Part shown: positions 27,624-37,477 of the stretch, in pieces
Position numbering within the stretch: the stretch's first letter is position 1
Layout: each line of letters opens with the position of its first letter
Source of the DNA: Lutibacter citreus
Lineage (GTDB): Bacteria > Bacteroidota > Bacteroidia > Flavobacteriales > Flavobacteriaceae
DNA: 64,000 nt
Assembly (NCBI RefSeq): GCF_003260195.1
Contig: NZ_QEIH01000002.1
Coordinates: 434,001 to 498,000, forward strand
Direction: 5' to 3'
Made by a program: the position numbers and the translations under genes
Notes under the pieces: model-generated
What the model saw: only the letters and a program-made list of their open reading frames with translations
Database searches by the model: none
What the model was told of the DNA's origin: nothing

Positions 27624-29165
27624 ATGAATAAATATTTAATAGTACCATTTTTGCTGTTTTTTAAAATTGGTTTTGCTCAGATAGAATCAGATTCGATCGG
27701 TTTTGAGAAAATTGAGGATGTGATAGAATTGTTTTCTAGCACAGACTCCTTATTGCTTCAAAAATCAGATTCGACAGGATTTAAAGATCATGTAGAAGCA
27801 ACTTTAATTGATAGTTTGTGGTTAAATGAGTTGATAAAATCGCCTTTATATGATACAATTCAGTACGTTTTAAGAGATGATGAAATTGTTATTACAGAAT
27901 TGGAAGAATTACCAACCGATTTACTGAAAGAAAGGTTACTAGTTTTAGATAGTAAAACACCTTTTCATATTGAATACAATCCACAACTTGAAAGTATAAT
28001 AAAAACTTATTTAAGAAGAAGAAAATCCTCCTTTTCTAACTTATTAGAAAAAGCGAGGTTTTATTTTCCTTTGTTTGAAGAGCATTTGGATGAATATGAT
28101 ATTCCATTAGAAGTAAAATATTTGGCAATTGTTGAATCGGCATTAAAACCTAGAGCTCGCTCAAGAGTTGGGGCAACGGGTTTATGGCAGTTTATGTACC
28201 AAACCGGGAAAATGTTCGATTTACAAGTAAGTTCTTATGTAGATGAGCGTTCAGACCCTTATAAAGCTACAGAAGCAGCTTGTAAGTATTTGGCAAGTTT
28301 GTATAAAATATTTGGTGATTGGGATTTAGCATTGGCAGCTTACAATTCTGGACCAGGAAATGTAAGTAAGGCAATTAGACGATCTGGAGGCAGTAAAAAT
28401 TATTGGAATATAAGACATAATTTACCACGAGAAACAGCTGGTTATGTTCCTGCGTTTTATGCTACGTTATACATTTTTGAATATGCTAAAGAACACAAAA
28501 TTATAGCAAAAGAAAATTCATTGGCTTATTTTGAAACAGATACGGTTCAAATTAAAAAACAATTAACTTTTGAGCAGATTTATGAAACGTTAAATGTTGA
28601 TATTGAGGTTCTTCAATTTTTAAACCCGCAATACAAATTAGATATTGTTCCATATATTAAAGGAAGAAATTACACACTTACATTGCCAGTAAAAGATATT
28701 GGTAAATTTTTAAGTAATGAAAAAGAAATTTATGCATTTGCAGAGGCTGAAGAAGCAAAAAGAGAAAAACCATTACCTAATTATATTGAAGAAAAGTCAA
28801 GAACAATATACAGAGTTAGAAGTGGTGATTTCTTAGGGAAAATTGCAAATAAATTTGGTGTATCCGTTAGTAGTCTTAAGCGATGGAATAATATGAGAAG
28901 TACACGTTTAAAAATTGGCCAGCGTTTAACCATCTACCCAAAAAATATGGGTAATGTAACTTCGTCAAAACCTCAAAATAGTCCTGTAAAAAAACTTTTG
29001 CCTAAAGGAAAATATGATACATATATTGTAAAATCTGGAGATTCCCTTTGGTTAATTGCACAAAAATACCCTAATGTTTCTGTTCAAAATATTAAAGATT
29101 GGAACAATATTTGGAGCGTTAAAAGTCTTAAGCCAGGAACAAAATTGAAAATATTTAAAATTTAA
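27624..29165 (+). CDS. mltD: membrane-bound lytic murein transglycosylase, MltD-like, with two LysM domains
   Basis: A 513-residue exported wall hydrolase. Signal peptide MNKYLIVPFLLFFKIGFAQ. An SLT domain follows with catalytic Glu171 in AIVESALKP, then ATGLWQF and LALAAYNSGPGNV. Two LysM modules are at about 393-436 (YRVRSGDFLGKIA) and 467-511 (YIVKSGDSLWLIA). It cleaves glycan strands to form 1,6-anhydro products. Unlike E. coli MltD there is no lipobox. Confidence 0.88.
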   Translation: MNKYLIVPFLLFFKIGFAQIESDSIGFEKIEDVIELFSSTDSLLLQKSDSTGFKDHVEATLIDSLWLNELIKSPLYDTIQYVLRDDEIVITELEELPTDLLKERLLVLDSKTPFHIEYNPQLESIIKTYLRRRKSSFSNLLEKARFYFPLFEEHLDEYDIPLEVKYLAIVESALKPRARSRVGATGLWQFMYQTGKMFDLQVSSYVDERSDPYKATEAACKYLASLYKIFGDWDLALAAYNSGPGNVSKAIRRSGGSKNYWNIRHNLPRETAGYVPAFYATLYIFEYAKEHKIIAKENSLAYFETDTVQIKKQLTFEQIYETLNVDIEVLQFLNPQYKLDIVPYIKGRNYTLTLPVKDIGKFLSNEKEIYAFAEAEEAKREKPLPNYIEEKSRTIYRVRSGDFLGKIANKFGVSVSSLKRWNNMRSTRLKIGQRLTIYPKNMGNVTSSKPQNSPVKKLLPKGKYDTYIVKSGDSLWLIAQKYPNVSVQNIKDWNNIWSVKSLKPGTKLKIFKI

Positions 29166-29166
29166 T

Positions 29167-30150
29167 ATGAAAAAATTAAGTGTAATTCTAGTAACAATTG
29201 TTTTCTTCATTTCTTGTGGAGATAATTCAAACAATAAAAAAGTTTATAAAGAAGCAAACGGTAGAATTAATAACTTGTTGGTAGTTATGAAAAATAGCGA
29301 GTGGCAAGGTGAATTGGGTGATGTTTTACGTAAAATTATTGCAGAACCAGTTGTTGGTTTACCGCAACCTGAATCTCAATTTGAGGTTACTCAAGTACCG
29401 CCAGATAGTTTTGGAAGTATGTTTAGAGCTACCAGAAGTGTTTTAAGTGTTGGTATTGGAGAAAAAACTTCTTTTAATGTTCAAACAAATGTTTATGCAG
29501 CTCCTCAAAAAATAATTACCATAATTGGAAAAACAAAAGAAGATTTAATAAAGGAAATTGAGAAAAATAGTAAAAAAATTGTTTCAATATTTAAAGAAGC
29601 AGATATTAAATCTGTTCAAAATAAAACATTAAAACAATATTTAGATCCAACTAAAATTGAAACGTTTAAGAAACAAGGCTATTCATTTAAAATTCCGAAA
29701 ACGTACAGAAAAGTAGAAGATAACGGAGATTTTATTTGGTACCGCTATCATTTAAATGGAGATAATAGTATGGAGTTAATTTCATACACGGTTCCAATTA
29801 CATCAGAAGATGATGAAAATGGAAATAATATTGTTGCAATTAGAGATGCAATGGGGAAAAAATATATTCCTGGTCAGCTAGAAGGTTCTTATTTAATGAC
29901 AGAGGAAGCTTACTCTCCACATGTTTTTGAAGTTCAATTAGATGGTAAAAAAGCATTTGAAACTCGAGGAAAATGGGAAGTAAAGAATGTATTTATGGCT
30001 GGTCCGTTTTTAAGCTATACCGTTGTTGATAAACCTAATAATAGATTGGTTATTGTTGAAGGGTTAACATATGCTCCTTCCATTAATAAACGTGATTATA
30101 TGTTTGAATTGGAAGCTATTTTAAAAACATTGGTAATTACTAAAAAATAA
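29167..30150 (+). CDS. DUF4837 family lipoprotein
   Basis: A 327-residue lipoprotein: MKKLSVILVTIVFFISCG has a lipobox at Cys17. The body contains NNLLVVMKNSEWQGELGD, LPQPESQFEV and FKIPKTYRKVED, the pattern of DUF4837, a Bacteroidota-specific family of unknown function. It begins 1 nt after the transglycosylase stop, so a role in envelope maintenance is plausible but not shown. A hairpin (AACCTT at about 30237, AAGGTT at about 30254) and then a stronger terminator follow. Confidence 0.82.
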   Translation: MKKLSVILVTIVFFISCGDNSNNKKVYKEANGRINNLLVVMKNSEWQGELGDVLRKIIAEPVVGLPQPESQFEVTQVPPDSFGSMFRATRSVLSVGIGEKTSFNVQTNVYAAPQKIITIIGKTKEDLIKEIEKNSKKIVSIFKEADIKSVQNKTLKQYLDPTKIETFKKQGYSFKIPKTYRKVEDNGDFIWYRYHLNGDNSMELISYTVPITSEDDENGNNIVAIRDAMGKKYIPGQLEGSYLMTEEAYSPHVFEVQLDGKKAFETRGKWEVKNVFMAGPFLSYTVVDKPNNRLVIVEGLTYAPSINKRDYMFELEAILKTLVITKK

Positions 30151-30285
30151 AAAAGGCTACTAAAAAGAAAACTTGTATCATCTTTAATAGTTCATTCCAC
30201 AAGTACCGAGGTGTATATTTTTGAAAACGGAAGATTAACCTTTTTAAAATAATAAGGTTTTCTTCAGTTAATAAATGTAAACCTT

Positions 30286-30324
30286 AAAAAAAACCCGTTT
30301 CTAAATTTTAGAAACGGGTTTTTA
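30286..30324. terminator. bidirectional intrinsic terminator (DUF4837 / glnS)
   Basis: AACCCGTTTCTAAA pairs with TTTAGAAACGGGTT; an A-run precedes and a T-run follows. It lies between two convergent genes and suits both. Confidence 0.88.
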
Positions 30325-30344
30325 TATAATATATGAGTTTAATT

Positions 30345-32024
30345 TTATTTCTCCATCTTAGCCCAACTATCACGTAAAGGCACGGTTCTATTAAAAATTA
30401 AATTATTTTCAGCTGAATCTTTATCAACACAAAAATAACCTAATCGTTGAAACTGAAATCGATCTAAAATTTTAGCGTCTTTTAAACTAGGTTCAACAAA
30501 AGCTTCAATAGTATTTAAAGAGTTTGGGTTTATAAATTCTTTAAAATCCTTGTCTTTATGTCCGTCAGGAGCCTCATCAGTAAATAACCTATCGTAAACA
30601 TTTACTTTAGCACTTACAGCGTGTTTTATAGAAACCCAATGTAAAGTTCCTTTAACCTTACGTTTACTAGCTTCAGATCCACTTCCGCTTCGGCTATCAG
30701 CATCATAAGTACAATGTATTTCTGTTACTTTTCCATTTTCGTCTTTAATACAGCTTTCAGCTTTAATTATATAGGCATTTTTTAAACGAACTTCTTTTCC
30801 AAGTTTCAATCTAAAAAACTTTTTATTTGCTTCTTCTCTAAAGTCTTCTTTTTCAATATAAATTTCACGACTAAAAGGAACGGCTCTGCTTCCAAAACCT
30901 TCAGCATAATCGTTATAATTAGCATCTAAAAACTCTTCTTCACCTTCAGGGTAATTTGTAATAATCACTTTTACAGGATCTAAAACAGCCATAACACGAG
31001 GTGCAGTTTTGTTTAAATCATCTTTAATACAATGCTCTAATAAAGCAACATCGGTAACATTATCACGTTTAGATATTCCGGCAGTTTCACTAAAATTACG
31101 AATAGAAGCAGGTGTATAACCTCTTCTACGTAAACCTGAAATTGTAGGCATACGAGGATCGTCCCAGCCATTAACAACACCTTCTTCAACCAATTGTAGT
31201 AATTTACGTTTACTCATTACAGTATAACTTAAATTTCTACGAGCAAACTCACGTTGTTTAGGGCGTAATAAGTTAGTGTCGTAAACCTGATCTACATACC
31301 AATCATATAAATCTCTATGGCTTTTAAACTCTAAAGTACAAATAGAATGTGAAACTTGTTCTAAATAATCACTCTCACCATGAGTCCAATCGTACATCGG
31401 GTAAATACACCAATCGTTACCAGTTCTATGGTGGTGTTTCTTTAAAATTCTATACATAATTGGATCACGCATATGCATATTTACATGCTTCATATCAATT
31501 TTAGCACGCAATACATGTGAGCCTTCATCAAAATCCCCATTTTTCATTTTCAAGAAAAGGTCTAAATTTTCCTCAATGCTTCTATCTCTGTTTGGGCTAT
31601 TAACACCAGGTTCAGTTGGTGTACCTTTTTGGATAGCCATTTTTTCGGAAGATTGATTATCAACATAAGCTTTACCTTCTTCTATTAATTGAATTGTCCA
31701 ATCATATAGTTGCTGAAAATAATTTGAAGAATACAATACTTTATCCCACTGAAAACCTAACCATTGCACATCTTGCTGGATAGAATCTACATATTCTTGT
31801 TCTTCTTTTGCTGGGTTTGTATCATCAAAACGCAAATTAACAGGAGCGTTATATTTTAAACCTAATCCAAAATTTAAACAAATTGAAGCCGCATGACCAA
31901 TATGTAAATATCCATTTGGTTCTGGCGGAAATCTAAATCTAAGTTTTTCTTTTGGTAATCCGTTAGCCAAATCTTCTTCAATAATTTGTTCTAGAAAATT
32001 TAACGATTTTTTTTCTTCACTCAT
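30345..32024 (-). CDS. glnS: glutamine--tRNA ligase
   Basis: A 559-residue class I aminoacyl-tRNA synthetase that charges tRNA-Gln. The ATP-site motifs are HIGH (41-44, in PPEPNGYLHIGHA) and VMSKRKL (about 268-274). GlnRS features include the RFDDTNP segment, the DWTHGESDYLEQVSHS region and the anticodon-binding beta-barrels at the C-terminus. Its presence means glutamine is attached directly, without needing the GatCAB route for tRNA-Gln. It appears monocistronic. Confidence 0.96.
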   Translation of the reverse strand: MSEEKKSLNFLEQIIEEDLANGLPKEKLRFRFPPEPNGYLHIGHAASICLNFGLGLKYNAPVNLRFDDTNPAKEEQEYVDSIQQDVQWLGFQWDKVLYSSNYFQQLYDWTIQLIEEGKAYVDNQSSEKMAIQKGTPTEPGVNSPNRDRSIEENLDLFLKMKNGDFDEGSHVLRAKIDMKHVNMHMRDPIMYRILKKHHHRTGNDWCIYPMYDWTHGESDYLEQVSHSICTLEFKSHRDLYDWYVDQVYDTNLLRPKQREFARRNLSYTVMSKRKLLQLVEEGVVNGWDDPRMPTISGLRRRGYTPASIRNFSETAGISKRDNVTDVALLEHCIKDDLNKTAPRVMAVLDPVKVIITNYPEGEEEFLDANYNDYAEGFGSRAVPFSREIYIEKEDFREEANKKFFRLKLGKEVRLKNAYIIKAESCIKDENGKVTEIHCTYDADSRSGSGSEASKRKVKGTLHWVSIKHAVSAKVNVYDRLFTDEAPDGHKDKDFKEFINPNSLNTIEAFVEPSLKDAKILDRFQFQRLGYFCVDKDSAENNLIFNRTVPLRDSWAKMEK

Positions 32025-32351
32025 AATTTCAAAAACTAATAAGTTGCAAAAATATTGAATTTTTTGGCAATACAGCTACAAAACAAACTAACAAGCAATA
32101 AATAAAGTAAATTTAGCATATTAATTTGGGCGTTACCTTTCAGGTCGGGCTTTCTCTACTCGCTTTTTTTATTAAAAAAACTAAAAAAGAGCTCAAACAT
32201 GCCGTTCAATCCCTAACGTATTATTTAAAAGGTTAAAAACCAAACTCATAATTTACAATTTAGAACTCTTGCTTTATAAACCATAATACATATTTGATTA
32301 TTTGTATTTCATAAATGTTTATTCGTAATTTGTAAATCATAATTCATAAAA
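32025..32351. other. intergenic stretch with degenerate dispersed repeat
   Basis: No gene. 32127-32221 begins GGGCGTTACC, continues with CAGGTCGGGCTTTC and TACTCGCTTTTTTT and closes with TTCAATCCCTAACG. This has the form of the GGGCGTT...GGTCGGGCT...TCCCTAACG repeat found in many Bacteroidota genomes. The following 110 nt is a low-complexity mix of ATAATTCATAA-like words. Confidence 0.55.
32047..32054 (-). promoter_or_regulatory. candidate -7 element for glnS
   Basis: The minus strand reads TATTTTTG, matching TAnnTTTG, 22 nt upstream of the glnS ATG. A TTG lies 13 nt further upstream, closer than the usual -33 distance. Confidence 0.45.
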
Positions 32352-32714
32352 ATGGGAGTTATAAAAATTAAAAATATTCGAGTGTATGCGTACCACGGAT
32401 GTTTAGTTGAAGAAGGTAAAATTGGATCGGATTATAGAGTTGATTTAACTATAAAGGCAAATTTATCTAAATCGGCAATTTCAGATAATTTAGCTGACAC
32501 GGTAGATTATGTGCATTTAAATAGAATAGTGAAAGAAGAAATGGCTATTCGTTCAAAATTACTTGAAGAAGTAGCCAATAGAATATTGTTGAGAGTTTTA
32601 AATGAAATTCCATTAGTAAAAAAGGTAGATGTTGCAGTTTCTAAACTAAACCCACCAATTGGAGGTAATGTTGCAATGGTTACCATTGAAATGAGTAAAA
32701 AAAGACCTATTTAA
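32352..32714 (+). CDS. folB: dihydroneopterin aldolase
   Basis: A 120-residue folate-pathway enzyme converting 7,8-dihydroneopterin to 6-hydroxymethyl-dihydropterin and glycolaldehyde. The N-terminal IKNIRVYAYHGCLVEEGKIGSDYRVDL and central DTVDYVHL segments are diagnostic, with the catalytic Lys in VSKLNPPIGG. Length fits the octameric bacterial enzyme. No other folate genes are adjacent. Confidence 0.93.
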   Translation: MGVIKIKNIRVYAYHGCLVEEGKIGSDYRVDLTIKANLSKSAISDNLADTVDYVHLNRIVKEEMAIRSKLLEEVANRILLRVLNEIPLVKKVDVAVSKLNPPIGGNVAMVTIEMSKKRPI

Positions 32715-32800
32715 AGATTTAAATTACCTTTCTTAAACATTAATTATAAATAAATATTGTCAACTCATTAAAAATAATTAAATTTGCAATCCTAAATAAT

Positions 32801-32871
32801 GGCGTCGTGGCCGAGTGGCTAGGCTGGGCTCTGCAAAAGCTCCTACAGCGGTTCGAATCCGCTCGACGCCT
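32801..32871 (+). tRNA. tRNA-Cys (GCA)
   Basis: A 71-nt cloverleaf. The acceptor stem is GGCGTCG with CGACGCC and discriminator U. The D arm is GCC/GGC. The anticodon arm is GGGCT-CTGCAAA-AGCTC with anticodon GCA at 32833-32835. The T arm is AGCGG-TTCGAAT-CCGCT. The 3' CCA is not encoded. Confidence 0.97.
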
Positions 32872-32875
32872 CTTC

Positions 32876-32906
32876 AAAAACCTAAGCAATATTGCTTAGG
32901 TTTTTT
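32876..32906 (+). terminator. intrinsic terminator after tRNA-Cys
   Basis: CCTAAGCAAT pairs with ATTGCTTAGG, followed by six T, starting 5 nt past the tRNA. Confidence 0.9.
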
Positions 32907-32922
32907 AGATTTATTTAACATA

Positions 32923-32950
32923 TTGTTAAGTGTAAATTAATGTATATTTG
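32923..32950 (+). promoter_or_regulatory. promoter of the MBL hydrolase gene
   Basis: TTG at 32923-32925, a 17-nt spacer, then TATATTTG at 32943-32950. This fits the Bacteroidota -33/-7 pattern well. The predicted leader is about 75 nt. Confidence 0.6.
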
Positions 32951-33030
32951 TGAAATAGTAGAAATTTTAACTTAATTTTCAATTAAAAGGATGGTTTTGT
33001 TAGGTTTTTTAACTTTAATTTAAAGTAAAT

Positions 33031-33891
33031 ATGAAAATTTACCCTATTGAAACCGGGAATTTTAAGTTGGATGGTGGTGCAATGTTTGGAGTAGTTCCCA
33101 AAGTAATTTGGCAAAAGACTAACCCAGCAGATAATAAAAATCTTATAGATATGAGTATGCGTAGCATGCTTATTGAAGATGGTGAAAGACTTATATTAAT
33201 TGATACCGGAACAGGTAACAAACAATCAGATAAATTTTTTGGATATTATTACTTCTTTGGTGATTTCTCTTTAGATACATCATTAGCAAAGTATGGATTT
33301 CATAGAGATGATATTACAGATGTTTTTTTAACACATTTACATTTTGATCATTGTGGTGGGGCAATTCAATGGAATAAAAACCGCACAGGTTACGAGCCAG
33401 CATTTAAAAATGCTAAGTTTTGGAGTAATAAAAATCATTGGCAATGGGCTGCAGAACCAAATGTTAGAGAAAAAGCATCATTCTTAAAGGAAAATATTAA
33501 CCCAATTGAATTAAGTGGTCAATTAAATTTTGTAAACCTTCCAAAAGGAGATTTTATTAAAAACTCAGAGTTAGGATTTGATATCTTATTGGCTAATGGG
33601 CATACAGAGAAACAAATGATTCCTCATATTCAATATAAAGGAAAAACAATTGTTTTTATGGCAGATTTATTACCAACTGTTGGGCATATACCTTTGCCGT
33701 ATGTTATGGGTTATGACACAAGACCGTTGTTAACAATGGACGAAAAAGCTAAATTTCTAAATAAAGCAGTAGAAAAGGAATACCTTTTATTTTTAGAGCA
33801 TGATGCATTTAATGAATTATGCACCCTAAAAAATACAGAAAAAGGAGTTCGTTTAAACGAAACATATAAATTTAACGAAGTATTTAATTAA
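33031..33891 (+). CDS. metallo-beta-lactamase fold hydrolase
   Basis: A 286-residue MBL-fold enzyme with the metal site HLHFDHCGG (His102, His104, Asp106, His107). Other ligands are probably in NGHTEKQM, MADLLP and LFLEHD. The layout resembles the lactonase-like (AiiA-type) subgroup of the superfamily, but the substrate cannot be told. There is no signal peptide. It has its own promoter and is followed 11 nt later by the S8 peptidase gene. Confidence 0.85.
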   Translation: MKIYPIETGNFKLDGGAMFGVVPKVIWQKTNPADNKNLIDMSMRSMLIEDGERLILIDTGTGNKQSDKFFGYYYFFGDFSLDTSLAKYGFHRDDITDVFLTHLHFDHCGGAIQWNKNRTGYEPAFKNAKFWSNKNHWQWAAEPNVREKASFLKENINPIELSGQLNFVNLPKGDFIKNSELGFDILLANGHTEKQMIPHIQYKGKTIVFMADLLPTVGHIPLPYVMGYDTRPLLTMDEKAKFLNKAVEKEYLLFLEHDAFNELCTLKNTEKGVRLNETYKFNEVFN

Positions 33892-33902
33892 ATAGATAAA
33901 AA

Positions 33903-35546
33903 ATGAAAATATTAAAACCTATTTGCGTTGTAGCAGTTTCTATAGCTACTTTAACAAGTTGTAGTTCTATTAAGAATATGACTGTTCCAACAATGGATAC
34001 TGCCGTATCTATTGCAGCCAAAAAAGGGGCTGTAAGTGATGAAGATTTTAAGCATTGGGCGCATGCAGATTTAGCAACGGATACTATTCCGGGAATGAGT
34101 TTAGACAAAGCCTATAAATTTTTAGAAGGAAAAACAGGTGAAACAGTTATTGTGGCTGTTATTGATTCTGGGATAGACATAGAACATGAAGATTTAAAAG
34201 ATGATATTTGGACAAATCCAAAAGAGATTGCAGGAAATAATATAGATGATGATAAGAATGGATATGTAGATGATATTAATGGATGGAACTTTTTAGGAGG
34301 CAATAATGTTGATGCTCCTGAGCAATTAGAAATTACTAGAATAGTAGCTAAATTAAATAAACGTTTTGAAGGGAAAACTGCTGATAATATTTCTGCAGAG
34401 GAAAAAGGTGATTTTGAAAAATATCAAGATTATTTAAAAGCATATGAAAAAGCTTCTAGTAGACATTTTCAAACATTAGAGCGTTTAGTGCAAATAGAAG
34501 GAGTATTAAATTCTGTAAAGGATTTTATTGGTAAAAAAGGTGAGCTTACTTTAGAAGATTTAAAAGCTGTTAAAACAGACGATGAAAAAATTAAAGCTGA
34601 AGTAGGAGGTTTAATGCCAATGTTTAATAATGGTTTTGACGAAAAAGGATTTAATGAATACTATGCTTCTCAAAAGAAAAATAAAAACTACGATTTAGAT
34701 TATGATGGTAGAGCAATTGTAGGTGACCAACCAGATAATATTTTAGACTTAGGATATGGAAATCCAAATGTAATTGGATCCAAAGATGATGAAATACATG
34801 GTACTCACGTTTCTGGTATTATTTTAGCAACTAGAAATAATGGAGTAGGTATGAATGGAGTTGCTACAAATGCTAAATTAATGTCTGTTAGAGCGGTGCC
34901 AGATGGTGATGAAAGAGATAAAGATGTTGCTTTAGCTATTAGATACGCAGTAGATAATGGAGCTAAGGTTGTTAATATGAGTTTTGGTAAAAGTTTTTCT
35001 CCTAACCGTAATTGGGTAATTGATGCTATTAAATATGCTGAAAAACATGATGTTTTATTAGTGCATGCAGCAGGAAATTCAAACGAAGATATTGATGTTG
35101 AAAGTAACTGGCCAAATGATTCTTATGATAAAATTACTGAAGTAGCTGACAATGTTTTAACTATTGGAGCTATGAGTATTAATTATAATGAAAACTTAAC
35201 AGCAACGTTTTCAAATTATGGGAAAAAGAATGTTGATGTTTTTGCTCCTGGAGTAAAAATTTATTCAACTTTTCCTAAAGATGAATACCAAGCAATTAGT
35301 GGTACTTCAATGGCTTCTCCAGAAGCAGCCGGTGTAGCAACGTTGGTAAGAAGTTATTATCCTCAATTATCTGCTAGTCAAGTAAAACATATTTTAATGA
35401 ATTCAGGAACTGAAGTTGATATGGATGTTTTATTACCTGGAGGAGAAGGTAAAAAAGTGAAATTCTCTAGTTTATCTGTTTCAGGAAAAATAGTTAATGC
35501 ATACAATGCGTTAGTTTTAGCTGATAAAATGGTGAACAAAAAATAA
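33903..35546 (+). CDS. S8 family subtilisin-like lipoprotein peptidase
   Basis: A 547-residue exported peptidase. The signal peptide ends in a lipobox (LTSC, Cys20). The catalytic triad is Asp88 in AVIDSGID, His299 in HGTHVSG and Ser469 in GTSMASPEA, with the oxyanion Asn in HAAGNSNED. Between Asp and His there are about 210 residues, far more than in subtilisin; the insert (about 130-285) is charged and largely helical. No T9SS sorting domain is seen, so it should stay membrane-anchored. Confidence 0.92.
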   Translation: MKILKPICVVAVSIATLTSCSSIKNMTVPTMDTAVSIAAKKGAVSDEDFKHWAHADLATDTIPGMSLDKAYKFLEGKTGETVIVAVIDSGIDIEHEDLKDDIWTNPKEIAGNNIDDDKNGYVDDINGWNFLGGNNVDAPEQLEITRIVAKLNKRFEGKTADNISAEEKGDFEKYQDYLKAYEKASSRHFQTLERLVQIEGVLNSVKDFIGKKGELTLEDLKAVKTDDEKIKAEVGGLMPMFNNGFDEKGFNEYYASQKKNKNYDLDYDGRAIVGDQPDNILDLGYGNPNVIGSKDDEIHGTHVSGIILATRNNGVGMNGVATNAKLMSVRAVPDGDERDKDVALAIRYAVDNGAKVVNMSFGKSFSPNRNWVIDAIKYAEKHDVLLVHAAGNSNEDIDVESNWPNDSYDKITEVADNVLTIGAMSINYNENLTATFSNYGKKNVDVFAPGVKIYSTFPKDEYQAISGTSMASPEAAGVATLVRSYYPQLSASQVKHILMNSGTEVDMDVLLPGGEGKKVKFSSLSVSGKIVNAYNALVLADKMVNKK

Positions 35547-35565
35547 TATTTTATAATATTCTGTT

Positions 35566-35597
35566 AAAAAACACATCCAAATAGGATGTGTTTTTTT
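35566..35597 (+). terminator. intrinsic terminator after the S8 peptidase
   Basis: ACACATCC pairs with GGATGTGT around AAATA, with flanking A and T runs. Confidence 0.88.
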
Positions 35598-35644
35598 GTT
35601 TTAACCACTTATTATTATATTGCAACCTTACATTTTTTATACCT

Positions 35645-37477
35645 ATGAAAAGAATCCTATTTTTATTTGTTTTAAGTTCAACAACAATTTTATTTGCGCA
35701 AAATAATACATCTTATTGGCAGCAACATGTAGATTATACAATGGATGTAGACGTAGATGTTGAGAATTTTCAATTTAAAGGAACTCAAAAACTTATTTAT
35801 ACAAACAACTCACCTGATTCTTTAAATCAAGTTTTTTACCATTTATATTTTAATGCATTTCAACCAAATAGTGAAATGGATGCTAGGTTAAATTCAATTG
35901 CCGATCCTGATTTTAGAATGGTAACAAATACCAGTACAGATAACAATCCTAAATATGAAAGTAGAATTGCCTTATTAAAACCAAATGAAATTGGGTATTT
36001 AAAAGTGCTTTCTCTAAAACAAAATGGAAAAGATGTAAAATTTAAAGTTGAAGGAACAGTTTTAGTGGTTAAATTAAATTTAAAAATAAAGCCAGGAGAA
36101 AAAGTAACTTTTAATATGGTTTTTGAGGGGCAAGTACCAGAGCATATTAGAAGAGCTGGTAGAAATAATAAAGATGGTGTGGCGCTTTCAATGGCGCAAT
36201 GGTACCCGAAAATGGCTGAATATGACTTTGAAGGATGGCACGCAGATCCATATATTTCAAGAGAGTTTCACGGTGTTTGGGGTAACTTTGATGTTACAAT
36301 TCATATTGATAAAAATTACACAATTGGTGGAACAGGTTATTTAAAAAACCCACAAGAAATTGGTCATGGTTATGAAGGAATAAATAAACCACTAAAAATT
36401 AAAAATAAAGAAAAATTAGCGTGGCACTTTTACGCTCCTAAAGTTCATGATTTTGCGTGGGCAGCAGATGCTAATTTTAAGCATGATATTCGTATTGCTA
36501 AAAATGGTACCGAATTGCATTTTCTATATAAGGATGAACCAGAGTATAAAAAATCATGGAAAGCAGTACAGCCTTATACTGAGAAAGCTTTAAATTATTA
36601 TAATGAAAATATAGGGAAATACCCTTATAAACAATATACGGTTATACAAGGTGGTGATGGAGGTATGGAATATGCTATGTGTACTTTTATAGCTGATGGG
36701 AAGTCATCAAGAAGTATTGCAGGAATGATGTTTCATGAATTTGCACATTCTTGGTTTCAACACGTTTTGGCTACCAATGAAAGTGAGCACCCCTGGATGG
36801 ATGAAGGCTTTACGGAGTATATATCTAACCTAGCGGCAAATAAAATTTTAAGAAATAATGATGATAAACCTTCTAATAATGAATATGGGGATTATTTTTA
36901 TGCTGTTAGAAATGATTTAAACGAACCTTTAACAACTCATGGGGATAGGTATAATACTAATAGAGCTTATTACACAGGTAGTTACAATAAGGGTAGTATG
37001 TTTTTAACACAACTAAATTATATTATTGGAGAAGAAAATTTAAAAAGAACTCTTAAAATGTATTTTCAAGACTTTAAGTTTAAACATCCAACACCAAATG
37101 ATTTTATTAGAGTTGCCGAGAAAGTTTCAGGAATACAATTAGGTTGGTATTTAAATGAGTGGATAGAAACAACTCACACTATAGATTATGCAATTGCTAA
37201 AGTTAAAGATAAGAAAGTAACACTTGCTAGAGTAGGTGAAATTCCAATGCCTATAGATGTTTTAGTAACATTTACTGATGGAACCTCAGAGAATTTTTAC
37301 ATTCCTTTACGAATGATGTATGGAGAAAAAACTTCAACCGCAACAATTTTAGAAGATTGGACGTGGGCAGCACCAATGTATTCATTTCAGGTAGAAAAAG
37401 AAATTAAATCGGTTGAAATTGATCCATCTTTAATTATGGCAGATATTGATAGGGCTAACAATTTGTTTAAAAATTAG
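35645..37477 (+). CDS. M1 family aminopeptidase-like metallopeptidase
   Basis: A 610-residue exported peptidase. The zinc motif is HEFAH (364-368) followed by 18 residues and Glu387 in DEGFTEY; the exopeptidase loop is GGMEYAM. The start at 35645 gives signal peptide MKRILFLFVLSSTTILFAQ. A frame opening at 35588 would begin inside the preceding terminator and lacks a sensible N-terminus. There is no C-terminal sorting domain. Its stop overlaps the convergent ywbE stop by 4 nt. Confidence 0.9.
   Translation: MKRILFLFVLSSTTILFAQNNTSYWQQHVDYTMDVDVDVENFQFKGTQKLIYTNNSPDSLNQVFYHLYFNAFQPNSEMDARLNSIADPDFRMVTNTSTDNNPKYESRIALLKPNEIGYLKVLSLKQNGKDVKFKVEGTVLVVKLNLKIKPGEKVTFNMVFEGQVPEHIRRAGRNNKDGVALSMAQWYPKMAEYDFEGWHADPYISREFHGVWGNFDVTIHIDKNYTIGGTGYLKNPQEIGHGYEGINKPLKIKNKEKLAWHFYAPKVHDFAWAADANFKHDIRIAKNGTELHFLYKDEPEYKKSWKAVQPYTEKALNYYNENIGKYPYKQYTVIQGGDGGMEYAMCTFIADGKSSRSIAGMMFHEFAHSWFQHVLATNESEHPWMDEGFTEYISNLAANKILRNNDDKPSNNEYGDYFYAVRNDLNEPLTTHGDRYNTNRAYYTGSYNKGSMFLTQLNYIIGEENLKRTLKMYFQDFKFKHPTPNDFIRVAEKVSGIQLGWYLNEWIETTHTIDYAIAKVKDKKVTLARVGEIPMPIDVLVTFTDGTSENFYIPLRMMYGEKTSTATILEDWTWAAPMYSFQVEKEIKSVEIDPSLIMADIDRANNLFKN

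Noticed and set aside
35588..35644. Longer N-terminus for the M1 peptidase
   Set aside because: It starts within the preceding terminator and buries the signal peptide at 35645.
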